The notes beneath the pieces were generated by a model. That model was given only the letters and a program-made list of their open reading frames with translations. It did no database searches and was not told the origin of the DNA. From Alphaproteobacteria bacterium (GTDB taxonomy: Bacteria; Pseudomonadota; Alphaproteobacteria; Rhodobacterales; Rhodobacteraceae): a stretch of DNA of 64,000 bases. The DNA lies in assembly GCA_009908505.1 (NCBI GenBank), contig JAAAPD010000003.1, positions 124,001 to 188,000 on the forward strand, in the 5' to 3' direction. The position numbers and the translations under genes are program-made. Below, in pieces: positions 47,553 to 57,116 of this stretch (position 1 is its first letter; every line of letters begins with the position of its first letter).

Positions 47553-47595
47553 GAAGCGTTAAGGGTCTGCTCGTTTCGGACTTGGGGGTTTTGTC

Positions 47596-48348
47596 ATGAC
47601 TGGTTTGCTGAATCACGCGCAACGCGCGATGCATGTCGTTTCTCTGGCATTGTTAACCACGATCGGCGCGGCGGTGCTGGCCTATACCATCGCCTGTGCC
47701 CTTGGGCTCGCGCCTTGGCTGTCGCTGTCGCTCACCTTCGGGGAAACGACGATACCTCAGGCGGGCACCTATGTTCAGATCGCGCTGACCGGGATCCTTG
47801 TCTCGCTGGCCTTCTTCATTCCGGCCAACCGGCGGATCCTCGGGCTTGAACGGGCGCATCGCGATTTCCGCATCTCGATGGAGGATGTCGCCCGCGCCTA
47901 CCACCTGTGCCACAGTGCCGACCGCACCGGGGTCTTCACCCTGTCGAGCGAGTTCGACGCGGTGCGCGAACGCCTGTCTTACCTGCGCGACCACCCCGAC
48001 CTGGACAGTCTGGAGCCGCAGGTGCTGGAACTGGCCGCCCAGATGAGCCAGCAATCGCGCGAGCTGGCCGATATCTACAGCGATGAAAAGGTCGCGCGGG
48101 CCAAGACGTTCCTGCGCCAGCGCCAGCAAGAGGCCGAACGCCAGCAACAGTTGATCGTCGAAGCCCTGCATGCCTGCCGCGACCTGCGCAAATGGACCCA
48201 GCAGATTGAACTGGAGGAAAGCGTCGTGGCAAGCCAGCTGGCGCAACTCGAAGAACAGCTCGAGGCGACCCTGCCCGCCTTGGGCTATTCGCTGGGCCGC
48301 GATGGCGCCAATGTCGTGCCGCTGGGCGAACGGCCCGCGGCGGAATAG
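47596..48348 (+). CDS. Conserved membrane protein with C-terminal coiled coil
   Basis: The 250-residue protein has two N-terminal hydrophobic segments (VSLALLTTIGAAVLAYTIACALGL shortened; YVQIALTGILVSLAFFI) and then a long charged helical region. That region includes AKTFLRQRQQEAERQQQLIVE, a clear coiled coil at about 175-225. Relatives in Rhodobacteraceae sometimes carry the label DNA repair protein, but nothing in the sequence shows a nuclease or DNA-binding domain. A membrane-anchored scaffold is the most that can be inferred. It has its own candidate promoter. Confidence 0.7.
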   Translation: MTGLLNHAQRAMHVVSLALLTTIGAAVLAYTIACALGLAPWLSLSLTFGETTIPQAGTYVQIALTGILVSLAFFIPANRRILGLERAHRDFRISMEDVARAYHLCHSADRTGVFTLSSEFDAVRERLSYLRDHPDLDSLEPQVLELAAQMSQQSRELADIYSDEKVARAKTFLRQRQQEAERQQQLIVEALHACRDLRKWTQQIELEESVVASQLAQLEEQLEATLPALGYSLGRDGANVVPLGERPAAE

Positions 48349-48389
48349 GGCTTGCATCCGGGGCGGTCCCGGCATCACTTGGGCCGGCC

Positions 48390-48851
48390 ATGGAAAAGAC
48401 ATCCCCGACACTCTGGGTCCTGCGTGGCCTGAACCTCGCCTTGCTGGTCCTGTTTCCCGTGGCCTGGTTCGCGCCGCTGCTGCGGGCGGCGTTCCTGCCG
48501 CTGTTCGGCCTGAACGAAATCTCCATCGTCTCAGGCCTGCAATCATTGTGGGACAGCGACGTGTTCCTGGCCGTGATCGTGACCGCGCTGGCCCTCTTCG
48601 CGCCCTATCTCAAGACCATCGGGCTGGCGCTGGTGCAATTCCGGCTGCTTGATGTCCGCGCCCTGCCCGCGATCGGCTACCTTGGCAAGCTGGCGATGGC
48701 CGACATCTTCCTGATCGCGCTTTACGTCGTGGTCGTCCGCGGCGTCAGCCGCGCCCATGTCGAGGGCGCCTGGGGGCTTTACCTGTTCACTATCTGCGTG
48801 CTGGCGTCGATCCTTCTTTCGATCCTGACAGAGCGGCAGATGAAGCGCTGA
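48390..48851 (+). CDS. Paraquat-inducible protein A (PqiA) family protein
   Basis: The 153-residue protein has four hydrophobic segments and the PqiA half-unit pattern, with a cytoplasmic motif RALPAIGYLGKLAMADIFLIALYVVVV that matches the WSMLDVFLVAL region of PqiA. PqiA proteins are membrane partners of MCE lipid-transfer systems. Only one half-unit is present, and pqiB and pqiC are not adjacent. radA follows 45 bases downstream. Confidence 0.75.
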   Translation: MEKTSPTLWVLRGLNLALLVLFPVAWFAPLLRAAFLPLFGLNEISIVSGLQSLWDSDVFLAVIVTALALFAPYLKTIGLALVQFRLLDVRALPAIGYLGKLAMADIFLIALYVVVVRGVSRAHVEGAWGLYLFTICVLASILLSILTERQMKR

Positions 48852-48896
48852 CGGCGGCCCATGGACAGGGCGCGAGAATTGGTCCAAAAGGTGAAC

Positions 48897-50261
48897 ATGG
48901 CCAAGGATCTGACGTTTATCTGCACCGCCTGCAACGCCGCCCATTCCAAATGGTCGGGCCAATGCGATGCCTGCGGGGCGTGGAACAGGATCGAAGAGGC
49001 CAAGCCGCTGTCCTCGGGGCCGAAGTCCAAGGGGCTGGGCGCGAAACGGGGCCGCGCACTGGACCTGACCGATCTGGCCACCGAGCAACCCGAACCGCCC
49101 CGCACCCTGGCCGGTGTCGACGAACTGGACCGGGTCCTGGGCGGCGGGCTGGTCAAGGCCAGCGCCCTGCTGGTGGGCGGCGATCCGGGCATCGGTAAAT
49201 CCACGCTGTTGTTGCAGGCCGCCGCGCGGTTCGCGCGCAACGGGCTGAAGGTGCTGTATGTCTCGGGCGAGGAATCGGCCGCGCAGGTGCAGATGCGCGC
49301 GCGGCGGCTGGAACTGACCGAAAGCCCGGTGCGCCTGGCCAGCGAAACCAACCTGCGCGACATCCTGACCACGCTGGAGGAACAGACCCCCGACCTTGTC
49401 ATCATCGATTCCATCCAGACCATGTGGCTGGACACTGTCGAGGCCGCACCCGGGTCGGTCAGCCAGGTGCGGTCGGCCGCGCATGAGCTGACGACCTTCG
49501 CCAAGCGGCGCGGCATCGCCGTGGTCATGGTCGGCCATGTCACCAAGGAAGGCCAGATCGCCGGCCCCCGCGTAGTCGAGCACATGGTCGACACGGTTCT
49601 CTATTTCGAGGGCGAGCGCGGCCATCAGTTCCGGATCCTGCGCGCGGTCAAGAACCGCTTCGGCCCCGCCGACGAGATCGGCGTGTTCGAGATGACTGGC
49701 CGCGGCCTCGTTGAGGTCAAGAACCCTTCGGCGCTGTTTTTGTCCGAACGGGGCGAGCCGGCGCCGGGTTCGGTGGTTTTCGCCGGGATCGAGGGGTCGC
49801 GCCCGATGCTGTGCGAGTTCCAGGCGCTGGTCGCCCCCTCGCCCCATTCCCAACCCCGCCGCACCGTCGTGGGCTGGGATGGCGGGCGGCTGGCAATGAT
49901 CTTGGCGGTGCTCGAATCCCGCGCGGGCATCCCCTTTACCGGGCTCGATGTCTACCTGAACGTGGCCGGTGGCCTGCGGGTGGGCGAACCGGCCGCCGAT
50001 CTGGCCGTCGCCGCGGCGCTGATCTCGGCGCGCGAGGACGCGGCTCTGCCCAAGGATTGCGTCGTCTTCGGGGAAATCTCGCTCTCGGGGGCGCTACGCC
50101 CGGTGGGCCAGGCCGAAAATCGGTTGAAAGAAGCCGCAAAACTTGGTTTTAGAACGGCGGTAACCCCGGTGCGGGCAAAACGCGTGGGGTCCGGCGGCGT
50201 CGAGTTGCGCGAAATGCGGGACCTGCCGGAATTCGTCGAAGGGGTCTTCGGGGCACGATAG
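48897..50261 (+). CDS. radA: DNA repair protein RadA
   Basis: RadA is a RecA-like branch-migration helicase acting in recombination. The 454-residue protein begins with a C4 zinc finger (FICTACNAAHSKWSGQCDACGAW), then Walker A GGDPGIGKST, the diagnostic KNRFG motif, and a C-terminal Lon-like domain. That domain contains GEISLSGALRPV. ATG 48897 is chosen because the zinc finger starts there. It is followed by cvpA and purF on the same strand. Confidence 0.95.
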   Translation: MAKDLTFICTACNAAHSKWSGQCDACGAWNRIEEAKPLSSGPKSKGLGAKRGRALDLTDLATEQPEPPRTLAGVDELDRVLGGGLVKASALLVGGDPGIGKSTLLLQAAARFARNGLKVLYVSGEESAAQVQMRARRLELTESPVRLASETNLRDILTTLEEQTPDLVIIDSIQTMWLDTVEAAPGSVSQVRSAAHELTTFAKRRGIAVVMVGHVTKEGQIAGPRVVEHMVDTVLYFEGERGHQFRILRAVKNRFGPADEIGVFEMTGRGLVEVKNPSALFLSERGEPAPGSVVFAGIEGSRPMLCEFQALVAPSPHSQPRRTVVGWDGGRLAMILAVLESRAGIPFTGLDVYLNVAGGLRVGEPAADLAVAAALISAREDAALPKDCVVFGEISLSGALRPVGQAENRLKEAAKLGFRTAVTPVRAKRVGSGGVELREMRDLPEFVEGVFGAR

Positions 50262-50296
50262 GCCCCAAAGCCCACCAAAACAGGAAGGGCCGGCAC

Positions 50297-50851
50297 ATGG
50301 GCGAATTCACCCTTATTGATGGCATCGTCGCCGTCGTCATCGTCTTGTCGTCCCTGCTGGCCTACAGTCGCGGCTTCGTGCGCGAGGCATTGGCCATCGC
50401 GGGCTGGATCGTGGCCGCCGTGCTGGCCTTCATCTTCGCCGATCAGGTGCAGCCGCTGGTGCGCCAAATCCCTGTGCTGGGTGAATTTATCGGCGACAGT
50501 TGCGAATTGTCGATTATCGCCGCCTTCGCCGCGGTCTTCGCGGTGGTGCTGGTGATCGTCTCGATCTTCACGCCGCTGTTTTCCTCGCTGGTGCAGCGAT
50601 CGGTCCTCGGTGGGCTGGACCAGGGGGTCGGGTTCCTTTTCGGGGCGCTGCGGGGGATCCTTCTGGTTGCGGTGGCCTTCTTCGTCTACGACACGATCCT
50701 GGAAAGCCAGAATGTCGAGATGGTCGAGGACAGCCGCGCCAAGGCGGTTTTCGGCAACTTCACCGACCGCCTGCAATCAGAAGACCCCGAACAGGCCCTG
50801 GGCTGGATCACCACGCAGTACGAACAGCTTGTCGGGGGATGCGCGCCGTAG
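50297..50851 (+). CDS. cvpA: CvpA family membrane protein
   Basis: The 184-residue protein has four membrane segments near the N-terminus (IDGIVAVVIVLSSLLAYSRGFVREAL is the family opening) and a hydrophilic tail. CvpA was first linked to colicin V production and is commonly found next to purF, as here. A role in envelope homeostasis is suspected for the family. An AGGAAGGG site precedes the ATG. Confidence 0.9.
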   Translation: MGEFTLIDGIVAVVIVLSSLLAYSRGFVREALAIAGWIVAAVLAFIFADQVQPLVRQIPVLGEFIGDSCELSIIAAFAAVFAVVLVIVSIFTPLFSSLVQRSVLGGLDQGVGFLFGALRGILLVAVAFFVYDTILESQNVEMVEDSRAKAVFGNFTDRLQSEDPEQALGWITTQYEQLVGGCAP

Positions 50852-50881
50852 CGACCGCGCATCGATTCTTGTGATAGTTTC

Positions 50882-50910
50882 GTGACAGAGCGGCCGCATG
50901 CCACTATGAC
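50882..50910 (+). promoter_or_regulatory. Candidate purF promoter
   Basis: GTGACA (50882-50887), a 17-base spacer and TATGAC (50905-50910) make a good -35/-10 pair, about 40 bases upstream of the purF start. No PUR-box-like palindrome was recognised around it. Confidence 0.5.
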
Positions 50911-50950
50911 GGGGCCAAGGTTCAATCCGTGAGATTCGGAGGGTCCATAC

Positions 50951-52420
50951 GTGACCAAGGTGCTGCCGCCCGCCCACCCATTCGACGATGACAAACTGAA
51001 AGAAGAGTGCGGGGTGTTCGGCACCGTCGGCGTATCCGACGCCGCCTCGATCGTGGCCCTGGGCCTTCATGCCCTGCAACATCGCGGGCAAGAAGCCGGG
51101 GGCATCGTCACCCATGATCCCGAACACGGGTTCAATTCCGCCCGGCGCTTCGGACTGGTGCGTGACAACTTCACCTCGGAAAAGCTGCTCAACACCCTGC
51201 CCGGCCCGATCGGGATCGGCCATGTGCGCTATTCCACCGCCGGGTCAAAGGGCGGCACCCAGATCCGCGACGTGCAGCCTTTCTTCGGGGAATTCGCCAT
51301 GGGCGGCGCGGCCATCGCCCATAACGGCAACATCACCAACGCCCTGCAATTGCGCAAGGAACTGATCGAGCGCGGATCGATCTTTCAAAGCTCCAGCGAC
51401 AGCGAATGCATCATCCACCTGATGGCGCGGTCCATGGGCCGCACCATTCCCGACCGCATGGAAGAGGCGCTGCGCAAGGTCGAAGGCGCCTTTTCCGTGG
51501 TCGCCATGACCCGCACCAAGCTGATCGGCTGCCGCGATCCGCTCGGCGTGCGCCCCCTGGTTCTGGGCAAGCTGGGCGAAGGCTGGGTCCTGGCCAGCGA
51601 AACCTGCGCGCTGGACATCATCGGTGCCGAGTTCCTGCGCGAGATCGAGCCGGGCGAGATGGTCGTCATCTCGGCCGAGCATGGCATCCAGAGCCATTAT
51701 CCCTTCCGCCCCGCCAAGTCGCGCTTTTGCATCTTCGAGCACGTCTATTTCAGCCGCCCCGACAGCATCCTTGGCGGCCAGTCCGTCTATTCGACGCGCG
51801 AGAACATCGGCCGCGAACTGGCCAAGGAAAGCCCGGTCGAGGCCGACCTGGTCTGCCCCGTCCCCGACAGCGGCACGCCGGCGGCCATCGGCTATGCCCT
51901 GCAAAGCGGCATTCCCTACGCAATGGGGATCATCCGCAACCAGTATATGGGCCGCACCTTCATCGAGCCGACCGAGCAGATCCGCAACATGGGCGTTCGC
52001 CTGAAACTGAACGTCAACCGCGCGCTGATCCGGGGCAAGCGGGTGATCCTGGTCGATGACAGCGTCGTGCGCGGCACCACCAGCCGCAAGATCAAGGACA
52101 TGATCCTCGATGCCGGCGCCGCCGAGGTGCACTTCCGCATCGCCAGCCCGCCCACGGCCTGGCCCTGCTTCTACGGCGTGGACACGCCGCAGCGCGAAAA
52201 GCTGCTGGCCGCGACAATGTCCGAGGACGAGATGCGCGAGCACCTGGGCGTCAACAGCCTGAGATTCATCTCGCTCGACGGGCTGTATCGCGCCGTCGGC
52301 GAGGCACAGGGCCGCGACGCCTCGAGCCCGCAATATTGCGATGCCTGCTTTTCGGGCGAATATCCGGTGGAACCGTCTGATATGCTGGATCAGGGCTTTC
52401 GGATGAAGGCTGCTGAATAG
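50951..52420 (+). CDS. purF: Amidophosphoribosyltransferase
   Basis: PurF makes phosphoribosylamine from PRPP and glutamine, the first step of purine synthesis. The 489-residue protein has the N-terminal nucleophile Cys20 in KEECGVFGTVG, implying removal of a 19-residue propeptide, and a glutaminase domain with RYSTAG. The C-terminal PRPP loop is VILVDDSVVRGTTSRK. The start is GTG 50951 with GGAGGG upstream. It lies in radA-cvpA-purF order with its own promoter candidate. Confidence 0.96.
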   Translation: MTKVLPPAHPFDDDKLKEECGVFGTVGVSDAASIVALGLHALQHRGQEAGGIVTHDPEHGFNSARRFGLVRDNFTSEKLLNTLPGPIGIGHVRYSTAGSKGGTQIRDVQPFFGEFAMGGAAIAHNGNITNALQLRKELIERGSIFQSSSDSECIIHLMARSMGRTIPDRMEEALRKVEGAFSVVAMTRTKLIGCRDPLGVRPLVLGKLGEGWVLASETCALDIIGAEFLREIEPGEMVVISAEHGIQSHYPFRPAKSRFCIFEHVYFSRPDSILGGQSVYSTRENIGRELAKESPVEADLVCPVPDSGTPAAIGYALQSGIPYAMGIIRNQYMGRTFIEPTEQIRNMGVRLKLNVNRALIRGKRVILVDDSVVRGTTSRKIKDMILDAGAAEVHFRIASPPTAWPCFYGVDTPQREKLLAATMSEDEMREHLGVNSLRFISLDGLYRAVGEAQGRDASSPQYCDACFSGEYPVEPSDMLDQGFRMKAAE

Positions 52421-52541
52421 GCGATCGGCCGGTTTCCGCTGCATCGCGGCATTCCCCACCAACCCCCCTTTTCAACGCCCGCTCGCAGGCCTATGTGCCG
52501 TCCGTTCGCACGGACAGGTGCACACGGAAAAGGCTTTCCAA

Positions 52542-52796
52542 ATGACCCAAACGACCAACGAGGTCACCGCCCAGGCGGCGACCGAACCCGACGCGCTGCC
52601 GCTGCATGGCACACGGCTGATCGGCACGATGACGGGCAATGACCCGGCCCGCGCCCTGCTGCGCGACAGCAATGGCAAAATCCTCTCGGTCGCCGCCGGG
52701 CAGGAGACGCGCGCGGGCAAGGTTCATGCCATCCACGCGGATCACATCATCCTGCACCGCCGGGACCGGTTGCATCGGCTGGCGCTTGCCGGCTGA
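52542..52796 (+). CDS. Small hypothetical protein, PilP-like repeat
   Basis: The 84-residue product has the pattern GTRLIGTMTGNDPARALLRDSN, then GKILSVAAGQE and KVHAIHADHIILHRRDRLHRLAL. This resembles the small beta domain of type IV pilus PilP and type II secretion GspC proteins. No pilus genes are nearby and no signal peptide is visible, so the role is unknown. ATG 52542 is chosen; GTG 52518 is a possible earlier start. Confidence 0.6.
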   Translation: MTQTTNEVTAQAATEPDALPLHGTRLIGTMTGNDPARALLRDSNGKILSVAAGQETRAGKVHAIHADHIILHRRDRLHRLALAG

Positions 52797-52845
52797 GACA
52801 CCGCGCGGGATTGCCAAGGCCGTGCCGCTGTCATAACAGCGGCTC

Positions 52846-53487
52846 ATGACCAAGATCGCCCTCATCACCGGCGCCAGCCGCGGCCTTGGCGCCGCCCTGG
52901 CCGAAGCCCTGTCCCCCGTGCACCATGTCGTCGCCGTGGCCCGCACCACCGGCGCGCTGGAAGAGCTGGACGACCGCATAAAGGCCAAGGGCGGCGATGC
53001 CACGCTGGCGCCGATGGACATCACTACCGATCCGGCCATGCAGCAGCTGTGCCGGTCGATCCATGACCGCTGGGGCAAGGTCGAACTTTGGGTTCACGCG
53101 GCGGTTCATGCCGCGCCGCTATCGCCCGCTGCGGCCACGGGCGCCAAGGATTTCGACAAGTCGATAGAGGTCAACGTGACCGCCACGCAGCGCCTGATCG
53201 GCTATGTCGCGCCGCTTCTGGGCACCGACGGCCGCGCCGTGTTCTTCGACGATCCGCGGGGGGGCGAAACCTATTTCGGCTCCTACGGGGCGTCGAAGGC
53301 CGCGCAGATCGCCTTGGCCCGGTCTTGGCAACGCGAAAGCGAACGCACCGGTCCGCAGGTTCGCATCCTGACGCCCAAGGCGATGCCGACAGGCACGCGG
53401 GCCCGGTTCTACCCCGGCGAAGATCGCAGCGGACTGGCCAGCCCCGCCGACGAGGCCGCCCGGCTGTTGCCCGAAATCATCGGCTGA
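52846..53487 (+). CDS. Short-chain dehydrogenase/reductase
   Basis: The 213-residue Rossmann-fold oxidoreductase has the NAD(P) motif TGASRGLGAALAEAL, a WVHAAVHAAP strand and the catalytic Tyr-Lys pair in YGASKAAQIAL. It is short and lacks the usual C-terminal substrate loop. The substrate is unknown. It lies 67 bases upstream of surE on the same strand. Confidence 0.86.
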   Translation: MTKIALITGASRGLGAALAEALSPVHHVVAVARTTGALEELDDRIKAKGGDATLAPMDITTDPAMQQLCRSIHDRWGKVELWVHAAVHAAPLSPAAATGAKDFDKSIEVNVTATQRLIGYVAPLLGTDGRAVFFDDPRGGETYFGSYGASKAAQIALARSWQRESERTGPQVRILTPKAMPTGTRARFYPGEDRSGLASPADEAARLLPEIIG

Positions 53488-53554
53488 CCCCTTCCGCCAC
53501 AGGTCCTTGCCGCCCACGCCGCCCTGAATTACTAGGGCTGTAAAGGGGGCGGAT

Positions 53555-54343
53555 ATGCGCATTCTCATCACCAATGACGACGGGATCAACGCGCCGGGCC
53601 TGGCGGTTCTGCACGACATTGCGACCCGGATCGCGGGGCCCGAGGGCGAGGTCTGGACCGTGGCCCCCGCCTTCGAGCAATCCGGCGTCGGGCATTGCAT
53701 TTCCTACACGCACCCCACCATGATCGCCGAGCTGGGCGAACGCCGCTTCGCCGCCGAGGGCTCGCCCGCCGATTGCGTCTTGGCGGGGATACACGACGTG
53801 ATGGTCGATGCGCGGCCCGATCTTGTCCTTTCCGGCGTCAACCGCGGCAACAATGCCGCCGAGAACACGCTCTATTCCGGCACGGTGGGCGGCGCGATGG
53901 AAGCGGCCCTGCAAGGCCTGCCCGCCATCGCCCTGTCACAGTTCTACGGCCCCGCCAATGCCAGCCTGCCCAACCCGTTCGAGGCGACCGCCGGTCACGG
54001 CGTGGCCACGATCCGCGCCCTACTTGACCGCGCCCATTGGGACAACGGCGTCGATTACCGCCTGTTCTACAACGTGAACTTTCCCCCAGTCCCGGCCGCC
54101 GAGGTCAAGGGGATGCGCGCCACGACGCAAGGCTATCGCGCCAACACGTCCTTTTCCGTGGAACCGACCCATTCGCCCTCGGGCCGGCGGTTTCTTTGGA
54201 TCAAGGGCGGCGCCCAGCACGAGCCAACCGCGCCGGGTAGCGATGCGGCGGCCAATCTGGACGGCTATATCTCGGTCACACCCATGCGCGCGGACCTGAC
54301 CGCCCATGACCATATCGCCGCCCTGAAGGAGGCGCTGGAGTGA
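53555..54343 (+). CDS. surE: 5'/3'-nucleotidase SurE
   Basis: The 262-residue phosphatase has the SurE metal site [15 protein letters not shown] at the N-terminus, [25 protein letters not shown] in shortened core form, and the C-terminal D-x-x-A pattern. SurE hydrolyses nucleoside monophosphates and polyphosphate and is a survival factor. Its stop overlaps the pcm start (GTGA), the classic surE-pcm arrangement. Confidence 0.95.
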   Translation: MRILITNDDGINAPGLAVLHDIATRIAGPEGEVWTVAPAFEQSGVGHCISYTHPTMIAELGERRFAAEGSPADCVLAGIHDVMVDARPDLVLSGVNRGNNAAENTLYSGTVGGAMEAALQGLPAIALSQFYGPANASLPNPFEATAGHGVATIRALLDRAHWDNGVDYRLFYNVNFPPVPAAEVKGMRATTQGYRANTSFSVEPTHSPSGRRFLWIKGGAQHEPTAPGSDAAANLDGYISVTPMRADLTAHDHIAALKEALE

Positions 54344-54975
54344 CCCCCGAAGAGCAGATGCAGTTCGTCTACGCGCTGCGCTCCAAGGGGGTGACGGATG
54401 CCCGCACGCTGGTCGCGATGGAACGCACCGACCGGGCGCGGTTCGTCAAGGGCCATTTCGCCGACCGCGCCTACGAGGACATGCCCCTGCCCATCGCCTG
54501 CGGCCAGACCATCAGCCAGCCGTCCGTCGTCGGGCTGATGACCCAGGCGCTAAACGTGCAGCCCCGCGACAAGGTTCTGGAAGTCGGCACCGGGTCCGGC
54601 TACCAGGCTGTGATCCTGAGCCACCTGGCGCGGCGCGTCTACACGGTGGACCGGCACAAGCGGCTGGTCCAGGAGGCGCGCAAGCTCTTCGACGAGATGG
54701 ACCTGACCAATATCACCGCCATCACCACCGATGGCAGCCACGGCCTGCCTGAACAGGCGCCTTTCGACCGCATCGTGGTGACCGCTGCGGCCGAGGACCC
54801 GCCGGGGCCGCTGCTGGCGCAGCTCAAGCCCGGCGGCATCATGGTCCTTCCCGTGGGCCAGTCGGACGCGGTGCAGTCGCTGATCCGCGTGACACGCACC
54901 GAGGACGGGTTCGACTACCAGGAATTGCGCCCGGTGCGCTTCGTGCCGCTTGTTGAGGGCTTGGGCGCCGATTGA
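54340..54975 (+). CDS. pcm: Protein-L-isoaspartate O-methyltransferase
   Basis: Pcm repairs isoaspartyl damage in ageing proteins using SAM. The 211-residue protein has the substrate motif [15 protein letters not shown], the SAM motif [11 protein letters not shown] and the strand [15 protein letters not shown]. It starts with GTG overlapping the surE stop. A LysM/M23 lipoprotein follows, completing the surE-pcm-nlpD order seen in many Proteobacteria. Confidence 0.95.
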   Translation: MTPEEQMQFVYALRSKGVTDARTLVAMERTDRARFVKGHFADRAYEDMPLPIACGQTISQPSVVGLMTQALNVQPRDKVLEVGTGSGYQAVILSHLARRVYTVDRHKRLVQEARKLFDEMDLTNITAITTDGSHGLPEQAPFDRIVVTAAAEDPPGPLLAQLKPGGIMVLPVGQSDAVQSLIRVTRTEDGFDYQELRPVRFVPLVEGLGAD

Positions 54976-54989
54976 TTTTCCCCTATAGT
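54961..54989 (+). promoter_or_regulatory. Candidate promoter for the nlpD-like gene
   Basis: TTGGGC (54961-54966), 17 bases and TATAGT (54984-54989) lie at the end of pcm, about 55 bases before the lipoprotein start. The -10 is good and the -35 is weak. Confidence 0.35.
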
Positions 54990-55043
54990 CGCGCCAACAG
55001 GCGACGCTAGGATAAGATCGCCCCAGTCCCGAGGATCGAGCCG

Positions 55044-56225
55044 ATGTCAAACCGAACCCTGTCCCGTCCCGTGCGCTGTCTACTTGCCGGCACCGCGCTG
55101 GTGGCTCTTGCTGCCTGCGACTCCGACGGCAACCTGGCCGATTTCGACCTGCGAGACCTTGGCGGTGGCTTCGATACCTCCGAGGCGGTGGCCAACCTGC
55201 CCAACCGCCCCCGGCCGGATGATCGCGGCGTGATTTCCTATCCTGGCTATCAGGTGGTGGTGGCACGGCAGGGCGAAACCGTACGCCAGATCGCGGGCCG
55301 GCTGGGCGTGAATGCCGAGCAATTGGCCAATTACAACGCTATCGACCCGGACACGCCCCTGCGGCGCGATGAAATCGTCGCCCTGCCTGGCCGTGTCGCC
55401 GAACCGTCCCCGGCGACCGGGGCCGTGGCGACCGGGCCGATCCAACCCCCCAGCCAGGTGGACGTGACGACGCTGGCCTCGGATGCGATCGACCGTGCGG
55501 GTGACCAGCGCAGCACGCCCGCGTCGCAGCCCGCGACGCCTTCGGACGCGCCCACGGGAGTCGAACCCTTGCGCCACCAGGTGCAACGCGGTGAAACCGT
55601 GTATTCCATCGCCCGGCTTTATGACGTGCCGGTGCGCGGCCTGGCCGAATGGAACGGGCTGGGCGCAGACCTGACGATCCGCGAGGGCCAGCAATTGCTG
55701 ATCCCCGCAAGCGGAACATCGCGCCCAGCGCCCGCGGCGGTCACCAATCCGGGCGAAGGCACCCAGACGCCGACCCCGCCCAGCGCAGCCCAGCCGTTGC
55801 CGGCGGAAACGCCGGAGGTGGCGCCAGAGGCCCCCCCGGCCCCCGATATCGGTCAACAGAGCAGCGCCGCCACGGACGCGCCCCTGATCTACCCGATCTC
55901 GGGCAGCATTATTCGCGAATACAGCCCCGGCCGAAACGAGGGCATCGACATCGCCGCCGATGCCGGCACGCCCGTCAAGGCCGCCGCCGACGGAACCGTT
56001 GCCGCCATCACCGAGAATACGAACGGCGCCAAGATCGTCGTGCTGCGCCATACCGGCAACATCCTGACCGTCTACGTGAACGTTCAGGACCTGACCGTGT
56101 CCAAGGATGACCGCGTGTCCCAGGGCCAGTCCATCGCCACGGTCGCCGCCGGATCGCCCAGCGCGCTGCATTTCGAGGTGCGTGACGGATTGGAAAGCGT
56201 TGATCCGGCCGACTACCTGCCGTGA
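55044..56225 (+). CDS. nlpD: NlpD-like lipoprotein: two LysM repeats plus degenerate M23 domain
   Basis: The 393-residue product has a lipoprotein signal (GTALVALAAC, lipidated Cys26) and two LysM repeats (VVARQGETVRQIAGRLGV and HQVQRGETVYSIARLYDV). A Pro/Ala-rich linker and a C-terminal LytM/M23 domain follow. The metal site appears lost: the usual HxGxD reads NEGID, and the first His of HLHFE is Ala (ALHFEVR). Like E. coli NlpD and EnvC, it should bind peptidoglycan and activate amidases, not cut glycan peptides itself. This is inference from the missing ligands. Confidence 0.88.
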   Translation: MSNRTLSRPVRCLLAGTALVALAACDSDGNLADFDLRDLGGGFDTSEAVANLPNRPRPDDRGVISYPGYQVVVARQGETVRQIAGRLGVNAEQLANYNAIDPDTPLRRDEIVALPGRVAEPSPATGAVATGPIQPPSQVDVTTLASDAIDRAGDQRSTPASQPATPSDAPTGVEPLRHQVQRGETVYSIARLYDVPVRGLAEWNGLGADLTIREGQQLLIPASGTSRPAPAAVTNPGEGTQTPTPPSAAQPLPAETPEVAPEAPPAPDIGQQSSAATDAPLIYPISGSIIREYSPGRNEGIDIAADAGTPVKAAADGTVAAITENTNGAKIVVLRHTGNILTVYVNVQDLTVSKDDRVSQGQSIATVAAGSPSALHFEVRDGLESVDPADYLP

Positions 56226-56273
56226 TCGAAATCCCGGATTTTTGATCGCCCCAGCGAGTTTCCCGAAATTCGT

Positions 56274-57116
56274 CTAAAGCCGCACGCCCTGGCGTCCGGC
56301 CAGATCCGTGAAGAACTGCCAGGCGACGCGGCCCGATCGCGCGCCGCGCGTTGCCTGCCACTCAATCGCCTCGGCGCGCAGAGTCTCGGGGTCGATGGTC
56401 ACGTCATAGGCCGCGCAATAGCCCTCGATCATCGCCAGGTACTCATCCTGGTCGCAGGGATGAAAGCCCAGCCAGAGGCCGAAGCGGTCGGACAGCGAAA
56501 CCTTCTCCTCAACCGCCTCCGCCGGATTGATGGCGGTGGACCGTTCGTTCTCGATCATGTCACGGGGCATCAGGTGGCGCCGGTTCGAAGTCGCATAAAG
56601 CACCACGTTGTCCGGCCGCCCCTCGATCCCGCCGTCCAGCACCGCCTTGAGCGCCTTGTAATGCTGGTCGTCATGGGAAAACGACAGGTCGTCGCAGAAC
56701 AGGATGAAACGTTCCTCGCGTCCCCGCAGCAGGTCCAGGCAGCGGCCGATGCTGGGCAGGTCCTCGCGCTGGATCTCGACGATCTTCAGGCTGGCATGGT
56801 CCTGCGCGACAGCCCCGTGCACCGCCTTGACGAGCGAGGATTTTCCCATCCCCCGCGCCCCCCAGAGCAGGGCGTTGTTGGCGGGCATGCCGCGGGCGAA
56901 TTGCCCGGTGTTGCGCAGCAGCGTGTCGCGGGACCGGTCGATGCCCAACAGCAGGTCGATCTCGACCCGGTTCACCTTGTCCACCGGCATCAGGCGATCC
57001 GGGTCAGGCTGCCAGAGAAAGGCCGGCGCGGTTCTGAAATCCGGGGCCGGGATGGGCGCCGGAGCCATCCGCTCCAGCGCCCCCGCGATGCGAAGAAGGG
57101 CCTCCTCCCCGCTCAC
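56274..57116 (-). CDS. DUF815 AAA-type ATPase
   Basis: The 280-residue protein matches DUF815: NNALLWGARGMGKSSLVKAVH (Walker A), FILFCDDLSFSHDDQHYKALK (Walker B region) and NVVLYATSNRRHLMPRDM. The function is unknown; the family resembles DnaC-like AAA ATPases. Its start overlaps the tatC stop (ATGA), so it is the last gene of a tatABC operon. Confidence 0.88.
   Translation of the reverse strand: MSGEEALLRIAGALERMAPAPIPAPDFRTAPAFLWQPDPDRLMPVDKVNRVEIDLLLGIDRSRDTLLRNTGQFARGMPANNALLWGARGMGKSSLVKAVHGAVAQDHASLKIVEIQREDLPSIGRCLDLLRGREERFILFCDDLSFSHDDQHYKALKAVLDGGIEGRPDNVVLYATSNRRHLMPRDMIENERSTAINPAEAVEEKVSLSDRFGLWLGFHPCDQDEYLAMIEGYCAAYDVTIDPETLRAEAIEWQATRGARSGRVAWQFFTDLAGRQGVRL

Noticed and set aside
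47312..47595. A possible tRNA or small RNA gene in the longest gap
   Set aside because: No cloverleaf, anticodon arm or T-loop sequence was found. Only a promoter-like pair for the next gene is supported.
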